From CAYRGG01 sp964423745 (GTDB lineage: Bacteria; Pseudomonadota; Gammaproteobacteria; Competibacterales; Competibacteraceae): a stretch of 64,000 bases of DNA. Position 1 is the first letter of the stretch. Every line of letters starts with the position of its first letter. The position numbers and the translations under genes are program-made. Location of the stretch: positions 1-64,000 of the forward strand of contig CAYRGG010000020.1 of the NCBI GenBank assembly GCA_964423745.1. The letters run 5' to 3'. The notes beneath the pieces were generated by a model. The model saw only the letters and a list, made by a program, of their open reading frames with translations. It did no database searches and was not told the DNA's origin. Shown here piece after piece: positions 50,967 through 60,082 of the stretch.

Positions 50967-51646
50967 TAATCGAAAATGGCCTCATGGTTGTCAAATTTTG
51001 GCCCAATGGCGTCCATGATTTCGTTAGCCCAATCCTTAATATTTTCTTCAATGTGACGTTGCGTTGCCGAAGCTTCTATTTTTACATCGAACTTTTCTCG
51101 CAACTTCTTATATGATTCCTTTTCATAATACTTTTCCATAAATTCATCGACATCAATGTCAAGTGACCGTGCATCGAGGGATTCTGCATACTCGCTCTTC
51201 CAATTAAGGCCGTCAGAATCAATGCCGATGTAAACAAAGTATTCGTTTTTTTCGCCGCTATAAGCGTTGCCTAGAGCCGCGCCTTCATAAATTATTGACC
51301 AGTCTCCTTCACCTTTATAAAAACAACGTAAGCATAGTAAGCCGCCTCCGGACGTGTAGACAAGATTTGTGTCACGCAGAGCATCTAAGATTTTATCCTG
51401 CAGTACAGACAGCATAACGTCTCTATCTGCTTCAAGCAGATTGAGTGCTTGACGCCAACGCACGAGGGGCATATCAACGTGGCCCTTGCTGTTCATGTCA
51501 ACGCACCACCTATGGACCGTATCTAGATTAACGCCTAGTTTTTCAGCTAACCACTCGCGGCGGGCTTCAAGATCAGGGAAGGCTTTATACAGTAAGGTAT
51601 TGAGATTCCGAGGTGTATAGCCCGATTCTGGAAAATTGATTTGCAT
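50966..51646 (-). CDS. Uncharacterised protein with helix-turn-helix-like N-terminus
   Basis: 226 aa from ATG 51646, with AAGGA seven bases upstream; the longer track frame (51895) overlaps the promoter of the next gene and looks random. Residues about 5-75, TPRNLNTLLYKAFPDLEARR then WLAEKLGVNLDTVHRWCVDM, read like a helix-turn-helix with an EKLG-N-DTVHRW recognition helix. The middle (GGGLLCLRCFYKGEGDWSII, YFVYIGIDSDGLNWKSEYAE) looks beta-rich. The C-terminus is acidic and helical. No family recognised; perhaps a transcription factor with a ligand-sensing domain. Confidence 0.68.
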   Translation of the reverse strand: MQINFPESGYTPRNLNTLLYKAFPDLEARREWLAEKLGVNLDTVHRWCVDMNSKGHVDMPLVRWRQALNLLEADRDVMLSVLQDKILDALRDTNLVYTSGGGLLCLRCFYKGEGDWSIIYEGAALGNAYSGEKNEYFVYIGIDSDGLNWKSEYAESLDARSLDIDVDEFMEKYYEKESYKKLREKFDVKIEASATQRHIEENIKDWANEIMDAIGPKFDNHEAIFD

Positions 51647-51806
51647 GAATAATTCCTTAGTATTGTGGCATAAGTTTTGTTTTTCTATTAAGCAGGATTT
51701 ATGCAGCTCGTTCCAGAGGGCGCTGTAAATACGTCCTGTTTGTGAGTAAGTTTTGGGTAAGTTCGATTTAGTTGATATTGTGAGCAAAACTTGGAGGGAA
51801 AAGACC

Positions 51807-52088
51807 ATGGCAACAAAGACCAGCGATCCTATGATCCAAACTAACGAAGAGTATGTAAAGTTGCGCACACAACGGGAACCTGGGGAAAAATCCACACCCC
51901 GGGAACAACCATCCCAGCAAATGCCAGGCTATAAAGGCTATGATCGCGCTCAATATGCCCATTGGATTGATGAAGAACTACGGGATGTAGCGCGAAAACT
52001 TAATATTTCTGATGCCGACTCTTTAGAAAGGGAGGCGTTGATCGATGCCCTGTTAGCAGCAGAAGATAGCCGTCATCCACGATCCTAG
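51807..52088 (+). CDS. Small hydrophilic protein, Rho-N/SAP-like C-terminus
   Basis: 93 aa from ATG 51807, with GGAGG nine bases upstream; the frame before it is untranslated leader. The N-terminal 60 residues are polar and probably disordered (EPGEKSTPREQPSQQMPGYK). The C-terminal helices, LRDVARKLNISDADSLEREA then LIDALLAAE, resemble the short Rho_N/SAP-type helical motif that binds nucleic acid. Divergent from the 50966 gene. Function unknown; the neighbourhood is stress-related. Confidence 0.7.
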   Translation: MATKTSDPMIQTNEEYVKLRTQREPGEKSTPREQPSQQMPGYKGYDRAQYAHWIDEELRDVARKLNISDADSLEREALIDALLAAEDSRHPRS

Positions 52089-52369
52089 ATGACAGGTATT
52101 TATAGAACAGGTAGTCCTTACTCGTTTTGCCTTTAAAACACTTGTGTAAACTTTACAATGCAATGTAGAAATTACACGCTTTTTATTGGGTAAAAAACTT
52201 CTAATCATCTCGATTGCAAAGTTCTGACTAATTTGTCGCAAAGCTGTTTCGCACATCTTTGTCGTCTGTATTTTTTTTGAACGGTAACAAGTCTTACCAT
52301 GTCATAGTGCTGGCATAGGGTTTGCGTTACAGTTTGGATCAGAGATCGACGCTACAGGAAAAGCAAACC

Positions 52370-53956
52370 ATGCCTAATCGAGAAAAGCGTATTGCTCATG
52401 TTGATGAGCTTCAAGACGGCGACATGAAGCAAATCAACGTTGATGATCACGAAATACTGCTTGCGAAGGTAGATGGTCGCTTTCATGCTTTATCCGCCCA
52501 TTGCACCCATTACGGTGCTCCTTTGGCAAAAGGCGCCTTGAGCAAAGATCGTGTTGTTTGTCCCTGGCATCACGCCAGTTTTGAACTTGCCTCGGGTGAT
52601 CAGCTAGAAGCACCGGGTCTCGATTCTCTGGCTTGTTTTCCAGTACACGTTAATGACAACGCTGTTTTTATCGAACTGCCCGACGAGGTCGTGCCTCAGC
52701 GTTTGGTAAAGATGGCCAAGCGGGATGAAGGAGATGAGCGTTGTTACGTGGTGTTGGGTGCTGGCGCCGCAGGAGAATACGCTGTGGAAGCCCTGCGGCA
52801 AGCCGGTTTTACAGGACGCATTGTATTGATTAGCCAAGAAACCGCGGCATCCTATGATCGCACCAAATGCAGTAAAACCTTTTTACAGAAAAAAGCCCAG
52901 GATGAAGGAATGCCTTTGCGTTCCTCAACATTCTATAAACAACATGATATTGAGTTGGTGACGGGCCGTCGGGTGGATCGTGTCGATACACGCAATAAGA
53001 CGCTTTTATTTAGCGATGGAGACTCCCTTGGGTTTGATAAACTGATTCTTTGTACGGGTAGTCGTCCCCGTAGCCTAGGAATGCCCGGTAGCGATTTAGA
53101 AGGGGTTTATACGCTGCGCTCTTGGGCCGATAGTCAGGCTCTGCGTGAGGTTGCGCAAAAAGCCAAGCAAGCCGTTGTTGTCGGCGCTAGCTTTATTGCT
53201 ATGGAGGTGATTTGGAGCCTGCGCAGTTTAGGTCTTGAAGTCACCGTGGTAGCACCAGATACGGTCCCCTTCGAGAAAGTCTTCGGCAGTGATATTGGTC
53301 AGATGCTGCAGGCAGAACACACCAAAAACGGTGTTCGGTTTCAGTTGGACACTAAAGTCAAAGCCATCAATGGCAAAGATCGAGTCACTGGTGTAATCCT
53401 AGAAAGCCATATTCAGTTGCCCGCTGATCTGGTGGTAATAGGCATCGGTGTCAGTCCCGCAACGGATTTTATCGAAGGTGTTGAATTGGCCGAGGATGGG
53501 GGTGTCATCGTTGATGAGTATTTACAGGCGGCGGATGACATTTATGCGGCTGGCGATATCGCTCAATACCCTGACTGGCTCACCGGCAAACCCATGCGTA
53601 TTGAACACTGGCGGGTGGCTTGTCAGCAAGGACGCGTTGCAGGTTTTAATGCCGCTGGTAATGTAACGCCCTATCGCAGCGTACCTTTTTTCTGGACCGC
53701 ACAATTTGGCGTTAAATTACGCTATGTGGGTCATGCCTCCCAATGGGATGAAATTGTTGTCGATGGCGATATACCACAACAAATCTTTATAGCCTATTTC
53801 GTAAAGGATGGTCGCGTGTTGGCCGCTGCAGGTGTCAATCGCGATCAAGAAATGGCTGCCTTGCAAGAACTCTTGCGACGGGACCTATTGCCAAAGGCAG
53901 ACAAATTAAAAAGCCCTTCGTTTGATGTCATGAATCTGCTAAAAAATAAGTGTTAG
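52370..53956 (+). CDS. Rieske [2Fe-2S]-FAD/NAD(P) oxidoreductase (AIFL-like)
   Basis: 528 aa. The N-terminal Rieske domain (about 5-105) has the full ligand set: SAHCTHYGAPLAKGAL (CxH) and VVCPWHHASFEL (CxxH). The FAD-dependent pyridine-nucleotide-disulfide-reductase part has VVLGAGAAGEYAVEALRQAG, VVVGASFIAMEVIWSLRSLG for NAD, and DDIYAAGDIAQYP for FAD, with a reductase-type C-terminal domain. Similar to AIFL and ferredoxin/nitrite-reductase-like oxidoreductases; the fused Rieske domain suggests electron transfer from NAD(P)H. ATG 52370 has AGGA ten bases upstream. Acceptor unknown. Followed by a small membrane protein and a baeRF3-like gene. Confidence 0.88.
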   Translation: MPNREKRIAHVDELQDGDMKQINVDDHEILLAKVDGRFHALSAHCTHYGAPLAKGALSKDRVVCPWHHASFELASGDQLEAPGLDSLACFPVHVNDNAVFIELPDEVVPQRLVKMAKRDEGDERCYVVLGAGAAGEYAVEALRQAGFTGRIVLISQETAASYDRTKCSKTFLQKKAQDEGMPLRSSTFYKQHDIELVTGRRVDRVDTRNKTLLFSDGDSLGFDKLILCTGSRPRSLGMPGSDLEGVYTLRSWADSQALREVAQKAKQAVVVGASFIAMEVIWSLRSLGLEVTVVAPDTVPFEKVFGSDIGQMLQAEHTKNGVRFQLDTKVKAINGKDRVTGVILESHIQLPADLVVIGIGVSPATDFIEGVELAEDGGVIVDEYLQAADDIYAAGDIAQYPDWLTGKPMRIEHWRVACQQGRVAGFNAAGNVTPYRSVPFFWTAQFGVKLRYVGHASQWDEIVVDGDIPQQIFIAYFVKDGRVLAAAGVNRDQEMAALQELLRRDLLPKADKLKSPSFDVMNLLKNKC

Positions 53957-54015
53957 CAAAAAAATTGACTTCCAAATTTTGTTGAGCAGACTTATTAGCA
54001 CAGCGGGGCAACACA

Positions 54016-54165
54016 GTGGGCAAAGGTTTTTGGTTATTTATTATCCTCCTAATTTTAGGATTGTTGGCCTTGGCGTCTTACCTACGCCGTCAGATTCGAA
54101 AAAGCCGCGAACTGGAAAAGCAGATCGACTACAGCAAAATACGCAAATGGAAAGACGACGATTAA
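54016..54165 (+). CDS. Small single-pass membrane protein (49 aa)
   Basis: A short frame from GTG 54016 (GGGG eight bases upstream) to TAA 54165: one membrane helix, FWLFIILLILGLLALASYL (about 5-23), then a basic, helical cytoplasmic tail, RRQIRKSRELEKQIDYSKIR, ending KWKDDD. It is 18 bp before the next gene's start and 59 bp after the oxidoreductase stop on the same strand, so it fits the operon. Gene status rests on ribosome site, spacing and sequence logic; no family is recognised. Confidence 0.65.
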   Translation: MGKGFWLFIILLILGLLALASYLRRQIRKSRELEKQIDYSKIRKWKDDD

Positions 54166-54183
54166 AGTCAGTGAGGTGAAGCT

Positions 54184-55329
54184 TTGGACAAACTTGATCA
54201 ATCAGAATTGCAAACGCTTTTGACGGGTAGCGGTAGTGGCAGACCCCATGTATCACTCTATATGCCGACTATCAAGGCAGGTCAAGAAACCCAGCAGAAT
54301 CCCATCCGTTTCAAAAATTTGATCCGTGAAACGGAAACCAAGCTTGCTGCTTTAGATTTATCACAATCCGATATTAACGAATTTTTGGCACAAGCCACCC
54401 AATTAATGGATGACTACCCTTTCTGGCAATATACCGAAGAGGGTTTCGCGTTATTTTTAGCCAAGGATTTTTTTCATTATTATCGCTTGCCTCTGGTGTT
54501 TGATGAATTAACGTTAGTGAGCGAGCGCTTTCACCTTAAGCCTCTGCTAAGACTATTTAGCCTAGATCAGCAGTTTTATATTCTAGCCCTTAGCATGAAT
54601 AGTGTGCGGCTGCTCAGCGCCGACCCCCATTCGGTCAGCGAAATCGATCTGGGTGATACCCCCTTGAGCTTGACGGACGCGGTGGGCCATCAACTGAGCG
54701 AGCAACATTTGCAGTTCCATTCAGGGGATGCGGGCGGTGCCCCTCGCTATCATGCCCAGGGTGGTGGTCAAGACGATATTAAACCAGAAATCCGTAAATT
54801 CTTTCGGTTATTGGATGATGGCGTAACAGATCGCATCGGCCTGGGCGAAAAGCCTCTGGTGCTAGCGGGGGTAGATTATTTATTGCCTATTTATAAGGAT
54901 GCAACCCGTTACAAAGCAATTTTAGAAGAAGGGGTAACGGGTAACCCGGAGTCATTATCTAACCAGGAGCTCCGAGATAATGCTTGGGTCATCGCCGAGC
55001 CTATTTTCAAGAAAACACTGACTGAAACCATCGATCGTTATCATGCCTTGGTTGTTGAAAAGCGTGCTTCCAATAAACTGGAGGACATCGTCATCGGTGC
55101 CATGGACGGACGTATCGACACCTTGTTAGTAGCGCGGGGCGCCCATTGTTGGGGTCACTACGATGAGAAGCAACGGCGCATTCAACAGCATCCAGAACCG
55201 ACAGCAGCCAGCGAAGACCTGTTGGATTTAGCCGCCGTAAGGACCTATACACAAAGCGGTCATGTATTTGTTTGCGATCCAGATCTCATACCAGATCAAG
55301 CCCTGGCCGCTGCCATTTACCGCTACTAA
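54184..55329 (+). CDS. Bacterial archaeo-eukaryotic release factor-like protein, baeRF family 3
   Basis: 381 aa with the three-part eRF1/Pelota-like layout: N-terminal domain opening LLTGSGSGRPHVSLYMPTIK and RFKNLIRETETKLAALDLSQ; a middle domain FYILALSMNSVRLLSADPHS with DIGDTP-like strands; and a C-terminal L7Ae-like part (VIGAMDGRIDTLLVARGAHC, then VFVCDPDLIPDQALAAAIYR). Thought to act on ribosomes under stress, although bacterial members are little studied. TTG start 54184 follows GAGGTGAAGC; no ATG exists near the conserved first helix. Same operon direction as the oxidoreductase and 49-aa protein. Confidence 0.8.
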   Translation: MDKLDQSELQTLLTGSGSGRPHVSLYMPTIKAGQETQQNPIRFKNLIRETETKLAALDLSQSDINEFLAQATQLMDDYPFWQYTEEGFALFLAKDFFHYYRLPLVFDELTLVSERFHLKPLLRLFSLDQQFYILALSMNSVRLLSADPHSVSEIDLGDTPLSLTDAVGHQLSEQHLQFHSGDAGGAPRYHAQGGGQDDIKPEIRKFFRLLDDGVTDRIGLGEKPLVLAGVDYLLPIYKDATRYKAILEEGVTGNPESLSNQELRDNAWVIAEPIFKKTLTETIDRYHALVVEKRASNKLEDIVIGAMDGRIDTLLVARGAHCWGHYDEKQRRIQQHPEPTAASEDLLDLAAVRTYTQSGHVFVCDPDLIPDQALAAAIYRY

Positions 55330-55381
55330 AACGTACATAGCTCATTCTAGAAGACGCCTTTAGCATCCAGTAGGATCATAT

Positions 55382-56224
55382 ATGTATGGGTATTTTTTCA
55401 CCGATGATGGCGAATCGATACCAGTAACTCGGTTGGGTGAGGGTTTACCCATCGTGATGTTGCATGGATGGACATCCAATCAGTTGACTTGGTTGCCCCA
55501 CGGGGAGGCATTGTCTAAACAGTACAGTTTATATTGCTGGACTGCCCGGGGTCATGGTAGTCGCGGGTCACAAACCACTACACCTGTTACTCTAGAACGA
55601 ATGGCTCAGGATCTGCGCCATCTTATGGTGCAGTATGATATGACCCAGGCGGTTCTGTTGGGCCACTCCATGGGAGCGCTAACCGTGTGGGAATATATTC
55701 GTCAGTTTGGTTGCGATAGACTAGCCGGAATTTGCTTGCTGGATCAGTCACCGCGACTTCTTAATGACGACACCTGGAAGTTAGGTATTTATGGTCATTT
55801 TAACTGGCAGGACAACCATCGCTTTGTAACAGAGTTAAAGGCGGATTTTGCAGAAGCCGTGCTGCAGCTGGGGGCAAACGGCGCCAATTCCCATGTCACT
55901 CGCAGCTATCAACAAAATACTCTAGGTATTCAAGCTCTCCGCAACTACCTGCAATCTCTCCATCCTAGACCTCTAATCCAGTGCTGGGAAAGTTTAATAG
56001 CTGCGGATTATCGGTCTGTGCTGCCGACCATCTCGGTGCCAACATTGTTGATCCACGGCAGTGAAAGTCAATTTTATTCACCAGCCGTTGCCCACTATGT
56101 ACAGAACGCCATCCCCAATTCTAGCTTACATCTCTATGAAGGCGCCGATCATTTCCCACAAATCTGGCAAAAAGTCCAGTTTATCGAGGACGTGCGCAGG
56201 TTCGTTAAGGATCTTGACCGATGA
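55382..56224 (+). CDS. Alpha/beta-hydrolase family protein
   Basis: 280 aa alpha/beta hydrolase. Oxyanion strand IVMLHGWTSNQLTW (about 24-37), nucleophile elbow VLLGHSMGALTVW (about 93-105), acid in the LLIHGSESQFY region and catalytic His in EGADHFPQIW (about 254-263). Substrate unknown; most like peroxidase/lipase-type hydrolases of the RutD/BioH size class. AGGA lies upstream of ATG 55382. Convergent with another hydrolase gene, 35 bp apart, with a small GCTAAA/TTTAGC hairpin between. Confidence 0.88.
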   Translation: MYGYFFTDDGESIPVTRLGEGLPIVMLHGWTSNQLTWLPHGEALSKQYSLYCWTARGHGSRGSQTTTPVTLERMAQDLRHLMVQYDMTQAVLLGHSMGALTVWEYIRQFGCDRLAGICLLDQSPRLLNDDTWKLGIYGHFNWQDNHRFVTELKADFAEAVLQLGANGANSHVTRSYQQNTLGIQALRNYLQSLHPRPLIQCWESLIAADYRSVLPTISVPTLLIHGSESQFYSPAVAHYVQNAIPNSSLHLYEGADHFPQIWQKVQFIEDVRRFVKDLDR

Positions 56225-56259
56225 AACATTGTTCTCCGTCGCTGGGCTAAACCTGTAAT

Positions 56260-57105
56260 TTAGCGGGATGCAAAATAGTCTGTTAGCATGGGGGCTATAC
56301 GTTCCGGCACCTCCATATGTACATAATGACTCCCTGGTAAATCCATTATTTCAAGATCTGGGACTCGCTTAAAGCGTTCGCTCATAAAAGAACGTTTTTG
56401 TAGATAACCAGATTCACCCCGCAGCAACCACGTCGGTGTCTCAATGCGAGAAAGATAGGCGAGCACCTGTTCTTCCATCAGATACACCGGCGATTTAAAG
56501 GTTAAGCGGGGATCTGAGCGCCAACCGATGCCACCCTCTACGGCTTTAGTGCCCCGAGTAGCCAAGGTTGCAGCGATCTGCCAGGAAACATTTCCCGCTG
56601 CTCGACGCGCTTGAATGGCTTCATCAAAATTCTCATAGTGCGGTAAACGCTTTTCATGCAACCGGGTCATTTGTTCTATGGCGCGTGATAACGCGGCAGG
56701 GCCCTGGTCGGGTTTGCCCGATAGAGGACCTAACCCTTCGATAAGAGCCAAACCCCTGATACGATCAGGAATGACCGCCGCTACAAAACTGGCAATGCCC
56801 GCCCCCAGGGAATGGCCAAGTAGAGAGAATCGATGCCAACCCAAGGCATCTACCGATGCCACCACATCCGGAATAAAATCGATAAAATGATAATGTGTAC
56901 CTGCTGGCCGTTGATCCGATAAGCCATGACCTGGAAGATCTAATGCAACAATTCGCAGTTGAGGCAACAACGAAGCCAACGGCTCAAAACTGGCTGCATT
57001 GTCCAACCATCCGTGCAAAGCCAATACCGGATGGCCATCCTCGGATCCCCAAACTTGAGCGGCTAGATGTAGATACGGAGTCTTGATGGTAATTTCTTTT
57101 GGCAT
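56260..57105 (-). CDS. Alpha/beta-hydrolase, serine hydrolase-like (SERHL type)
   Basis: 281 aa from ATG 57105. HPVLALHGWLDNAASFEPLA, ALDLPGHGLSDQRP, elbow SLLGHSLGAGIASFVAAVIP, a cap domain, and C-terminal LPGSHYVHMEVPERIAP with the catalytic His. This resembles the serine hydrolase-like/epoxide-hydrolase group. The frame extends to 57162 without family likeness; ATG 57105 begins just before the first strand. Probably monocistronic. Substrate unknown. Confidence 0.86.
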   Translation of the reverse strand: MPKEITIKTPYLHLAAQVWGSEDGHPVLALHGWLDNAASFEPLASLLPQLRIVALDLPGHGLSDQRPAGTHYHFIDFIPDVVASVDALGWHRFSLLGHSLGAGIASFVAAVIPDRIRGLALIEGLGPLSGKPDQGPAALSRAIEQMTRLHEKRLPHYENFDEAIQARRAAGNVSWQIAATLATRGTKAVEGGIGWRSDPRLTFKSPVYLMEEQVLAYLSRIETPTWLLRGESGYLQKRSFMSERFKRVPDLEIMDLPGSHYVHMEVPERIAPMLTDYFASR

Positions 57106-57592
57106 AGGACAAAATAGGATGTTATCAGAAGCCCTGGTAAGTGACATAGATATAACCCACATAGACTCCGCTTTTGCTGGTGCATTGTATACGGAGACAT
57201 ATCCGCAAGGTTAATGTTTGAAACTTACCGTAATCCTCTAACAAAACAAGTCAAAACGGTTTCTCAGTATCGACTTATAAAGTTTGGACAAATCATCACG
57301 ACAGAGTGTCGGTATGGTATACATAACTAGTGAGAATTTGAAACATCAATCAACCCTTTACGGTTGCTTTTTAGTAAATTAGGAGGCTAGTTTTTTCACC
57401 CATACAAAGGAGAGGGTATGACCATCGGTGCGCACTTCCGGTAGTTGTTCTATACCCCCTGTAAACATAGCTTCACCTATCGTCTTCAAAAGCTCTCCTA
57501 ATTCACAAACCTTATTTAACTTATTTGAATTTCAATGGCGGTAGGCATTGCGTGTTGGCTATTGCCTAGGGCTGAGGATACGAACTGAGACC
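57106..57592. other. Intergenic region with possible 29-aa gene remnant on the minus strand
   Basis: About 490 bp. On the minus strand ATG 57468 to TAA 57379 encodes 29 residues, MFTGGIEQLPEVRTDGHTLS ending WVKKLAS. The frame continues upstream to a stop near 57530 and looks protein-like, so it may be a small gene or the 3' end of a lost one. On the plus strand AGGAGAGGGT precedes an eight-codon frame (57418-57444). No tRNA or terminator recognised. Confidence 0.3.
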
Positions 57593-60049
57593 ATGGACAT
57601 GACAAATAAAGGTCAAGACTTAACGGCCGAGGAAAAACTCTGGCTGCGTAGTAAACAAGTTGAAGTGCTTTATGAGCAGTCCTGGATCGGGCAGATGGGT
57701 TCCATGGCATCTGCGGTCTTCCTGGTTGTTCTTTTCTGGACGGTCACGCCACGACCTGTCTTAGTCACCTGGTTTGTTGTTTTTATTTTGCTGGCTGCGC
57801 TACGCTTAGCCATAACCTATAGGTATTATCGATCTCTACCCCTACCTGAACAGGCAAACGATTGGCTGGCATGGTTTATTGTAGGAACAGTCATGTCTGG
57901 TACTATCTGGGGATCGATTATCATCGTGTTGGCGCCTGATAATTCCCTGGTGTATACAAGTTTCGCCCTCCTTTGCACAGGCGCGCTAACGGCTGGGGCA
58001 GTGGCGGCCTATTCAGTTATCATGGGCGCTTTTTTGGCTTTCTCGTTTCCGGCATTGATCCCTAGTGGATTATACCTTCTCAGTAAAGGCGAAAAGGTGG
58101 AGGTCGTTATTGGTTGCGGAACTCTTATGTTTTTCGGATTTTTATTGTTGAATGCGCTGCGAATACATAAGACGCTCTTGCAGGGGTTGAGGCTACAATT
58201 TGAAAACGCTCAATTAATTGCACACCTTGCTAAAGAAAAAGATCATATGAAAAAGCTTAATGAGCAACTTGAGCAGCGTGTTACAGAGCGCACCGCCGAT
58301 CTCTCTGAGAGCAATGTCTCTTTACAAAAAGAGATTAGCGAGCGGAAGCGCACTGAGGAAGCTCTCAGCCAGACCGCAGCCGTGTTCGAGAATACCACCG
58401 AAGGAGCTATGATAACGGACACAAAGGCTAAGATCATTGCTATCAACCGAGCGTTTACAGAAATTACTGGATATAAACAGATCGACGTGGTAGGTAAGTC
58501 ACCTAGCCTACTTGATTCGGATCGACATGACGAACTGTTTTATAAGGCTATATCCGACACCATAGCCCGTACAGGTCGATGGAAAGGTGAGATCTGGAAG
58601 CGCCGCAAAACGGGTGAAGCATTTCCATTATGGCTTACGATCAACACGGTACTCAATGATCAAGGTCGAGTGACCCATTATGTGAGTGTGTTCTCGGATA
58701 TTACCCACTTCAAGGAGTCTCAAAAACAGCTCGAACAGTTGGCTCACCATGATCCACTGACCGGTTTACCCAACCGCTTACTGTTCCAAGCCCGGGTGGA
58801 ACATGCATTGGAGCGGGCCCGCCGTGAAGGTGGACGAGTCGCTGTTTTATTTTTTGATCTAGACCATTTCAAAAACATCAACGACAGTCTCGGTCATCCG
58901 GCCGGTGATCGGCTACTGCAAGCGGTAACAGAGCGTCTACGGGATTCGGTCCGTGAGGAAGATACGGTGGCGCGACTGGGTGGTGATGAGTTTACCCTCC
59001 TGTTAGAGGAGTTGCAGGAACCTAAGTATGCCGGCGTGGTAGCGGAAAAAGCCCTCCAGGTGCTTGCTAAACCCTTTACATTATATGGACATGAAGCCTA
59101 TGTAACTGGCAGCGTTGGCATCAGTTTATTCCCGGATGATGGACAGGATGTCACGACTCTCCTTAAAAATGCCGACAGCGCTTTATATCAAGCTAAGGCC
59201 CAGGGTCGCAACAGCTATCATTTTTATACTAAAGAACTCACCGCCGTAGCCCTTGAAAGGTTAGCTCTAGAGTCGAGCTTGCGTCGTGGCGTGGCCCGTG
59301 AGGAATTTACCCTTTATTATCAACCTCAGGTGGACCTTTTTGACGGTCAGGTGATAGGGGCCGAGGCGTTAGTCCGCTGGCAACATCCAGAGCGTGGATT
59401 GATTCTTCCAGGAGAGTTTATTCCCCTATGCGAATCCACGGGGTTGATCGTAATGTTGGGTGAATGGGTTTTGCGCACCGCCTGCGCCCAGGCCAAAAGA
59501 TGGCAGAACGAGGGTTTGCCACCCCTGCGAATGGCGGTGAATATATCTAGTATCCAGATAGCACGGGGGCAAATTACCCACACAGTAGAGCGAGTACTAG
59601 AGGAAACAGGATTAGAACCCTGTTATATAGAACTGGAAATTACCGAAAGTCTGATCATGCAACAGACGCAACAGACACTTGGCATCCTAGCTGCTTTAAA
59701 AGCCATGGGTGTGATGCTGGCCATCGACGATTTCGGGACAGGATACTCGTCTCTTAGCTATCTGAAGCGTCTTCCGTTGCACCGCCTCAAGATCGACAAG
59801 TCCTTTGTGCGTGACATTCCAAAAGATCCCGATGATGTAGCAATTACCCGTGCCGTCATTTCCTTAGGAGACCATCTGCATTTGATAGTAGTCGCAGAAG
59901 GGGTCGAGACCCAGGCCCAGATGGAGTTTTTGCGCAGCAACGGCTGCGACGAGGCCCAGGGATATCTCTATGGACCGCCCTTACCAGCAGTAGAGTTCGC
60001 AGAATTAGTCCGTCGTCGCTCCCCTATAAAAAAATCCAACAACGTTTAA
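57593..60049 (+). CDS. Membrane-bound PAS-GGDEF-EAL cyclic-di-GMP protein
   Basis: 818 aa from ATG 57593. The N-terminal membrane sensor (five or six helices, about 30-195) is of an unassigned MASE-like type. Then a coiled coil (about 205-255: LNEQLEQRVTERTADLSESN) and PAS (about 258-375: VFENTTEGAMITDTKAKI). The GGDEF domain has an intact active site, ARLGGDEFTLL (about 458-468). The EAL domain has GAEALVRWQHPERG (EAL near 590), IELEITES, DDFGTGYSSLSYLKRLP and DKSFVRDI, all consistent with a working phosphodiesterase. Could make, break or switch c-di-GMP. Monocistronic. Confidence 0.93.
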   Translation: MDMTNKGQDLTAEEKLWLRSKQVEVLYEQSWIGQMGSMASAVFLVVLFWTVTPRPVLVTWFVVFILLAALRLAITYRYYRSLPLPEQANDWLAWFIVGTVMSGTIWGSIIIVLAPDNSLVYTSFALLCTGALTAGAVAAYSVIMGAFLAFSFPALIPSGLYLLSKGEKVEVVIGCGTLMFFGFLLLNALRIHKTLLQGLRLQFENAQLIAHLAKEKDHMKKLNEQLEQRVTERTADLSESNVSLQKEISERKRTEEALSQTAAVFENTTEGAMITDTKAKIIAINRAFTEITGYKQIDVVGKSPSLLDSDRHDELFYKAISDTIARTGRWKGEIWKRRKTGEAFPLWLTINTVLNDQGRVTHYVSVFSDITHFKESQKQLEQLAHHDPLTGLPNRLLFQARVEHALERARREGGRVAVLFFDLDHFKNINDSLGHPAGDRLLQAVTERLRDSVREEDTVARLGGDEFTLLLEELQEPKYAGVVAEKALQVLAKPFTLYGHEAYVTGSVGISLFPDDGQDVTTLLKNADSALYQAKAQGRNSYHFYTKELTAVALERLALESSLRRGVAREEFTLYYQPQVDLFDGQVIGAEALVRWQHPERGLILPGEFIPLCESTGLIVMLGEWVLRTACAQAKRWQNEGLPPLRMAVNISSIQIARGQITHTVERVLEETGLEPCYIELEITESLIMQQTQQTLGILAALKAMGVMLAIDDFGTGYSSLSYLKRLPLHRLKIDKSFVRDIPKDPDDVAITRAVISLGDHLHLIVVAEGVETQAQMEFLRSNGCDEAQGYLYGPPLPAVEFAELVRRRSPIKKSNNV

Positions 60050-60082
60050 ATATTGGCTACCACGCCTATTATTGACTTGGTA

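Noticed and set aside
57418..57444. Eight-codon leader peptide with a strong ribosome site
   Set aside because: Too short to judge, not followed by an attenuator-like structure, and its strand has no close downstream gene.
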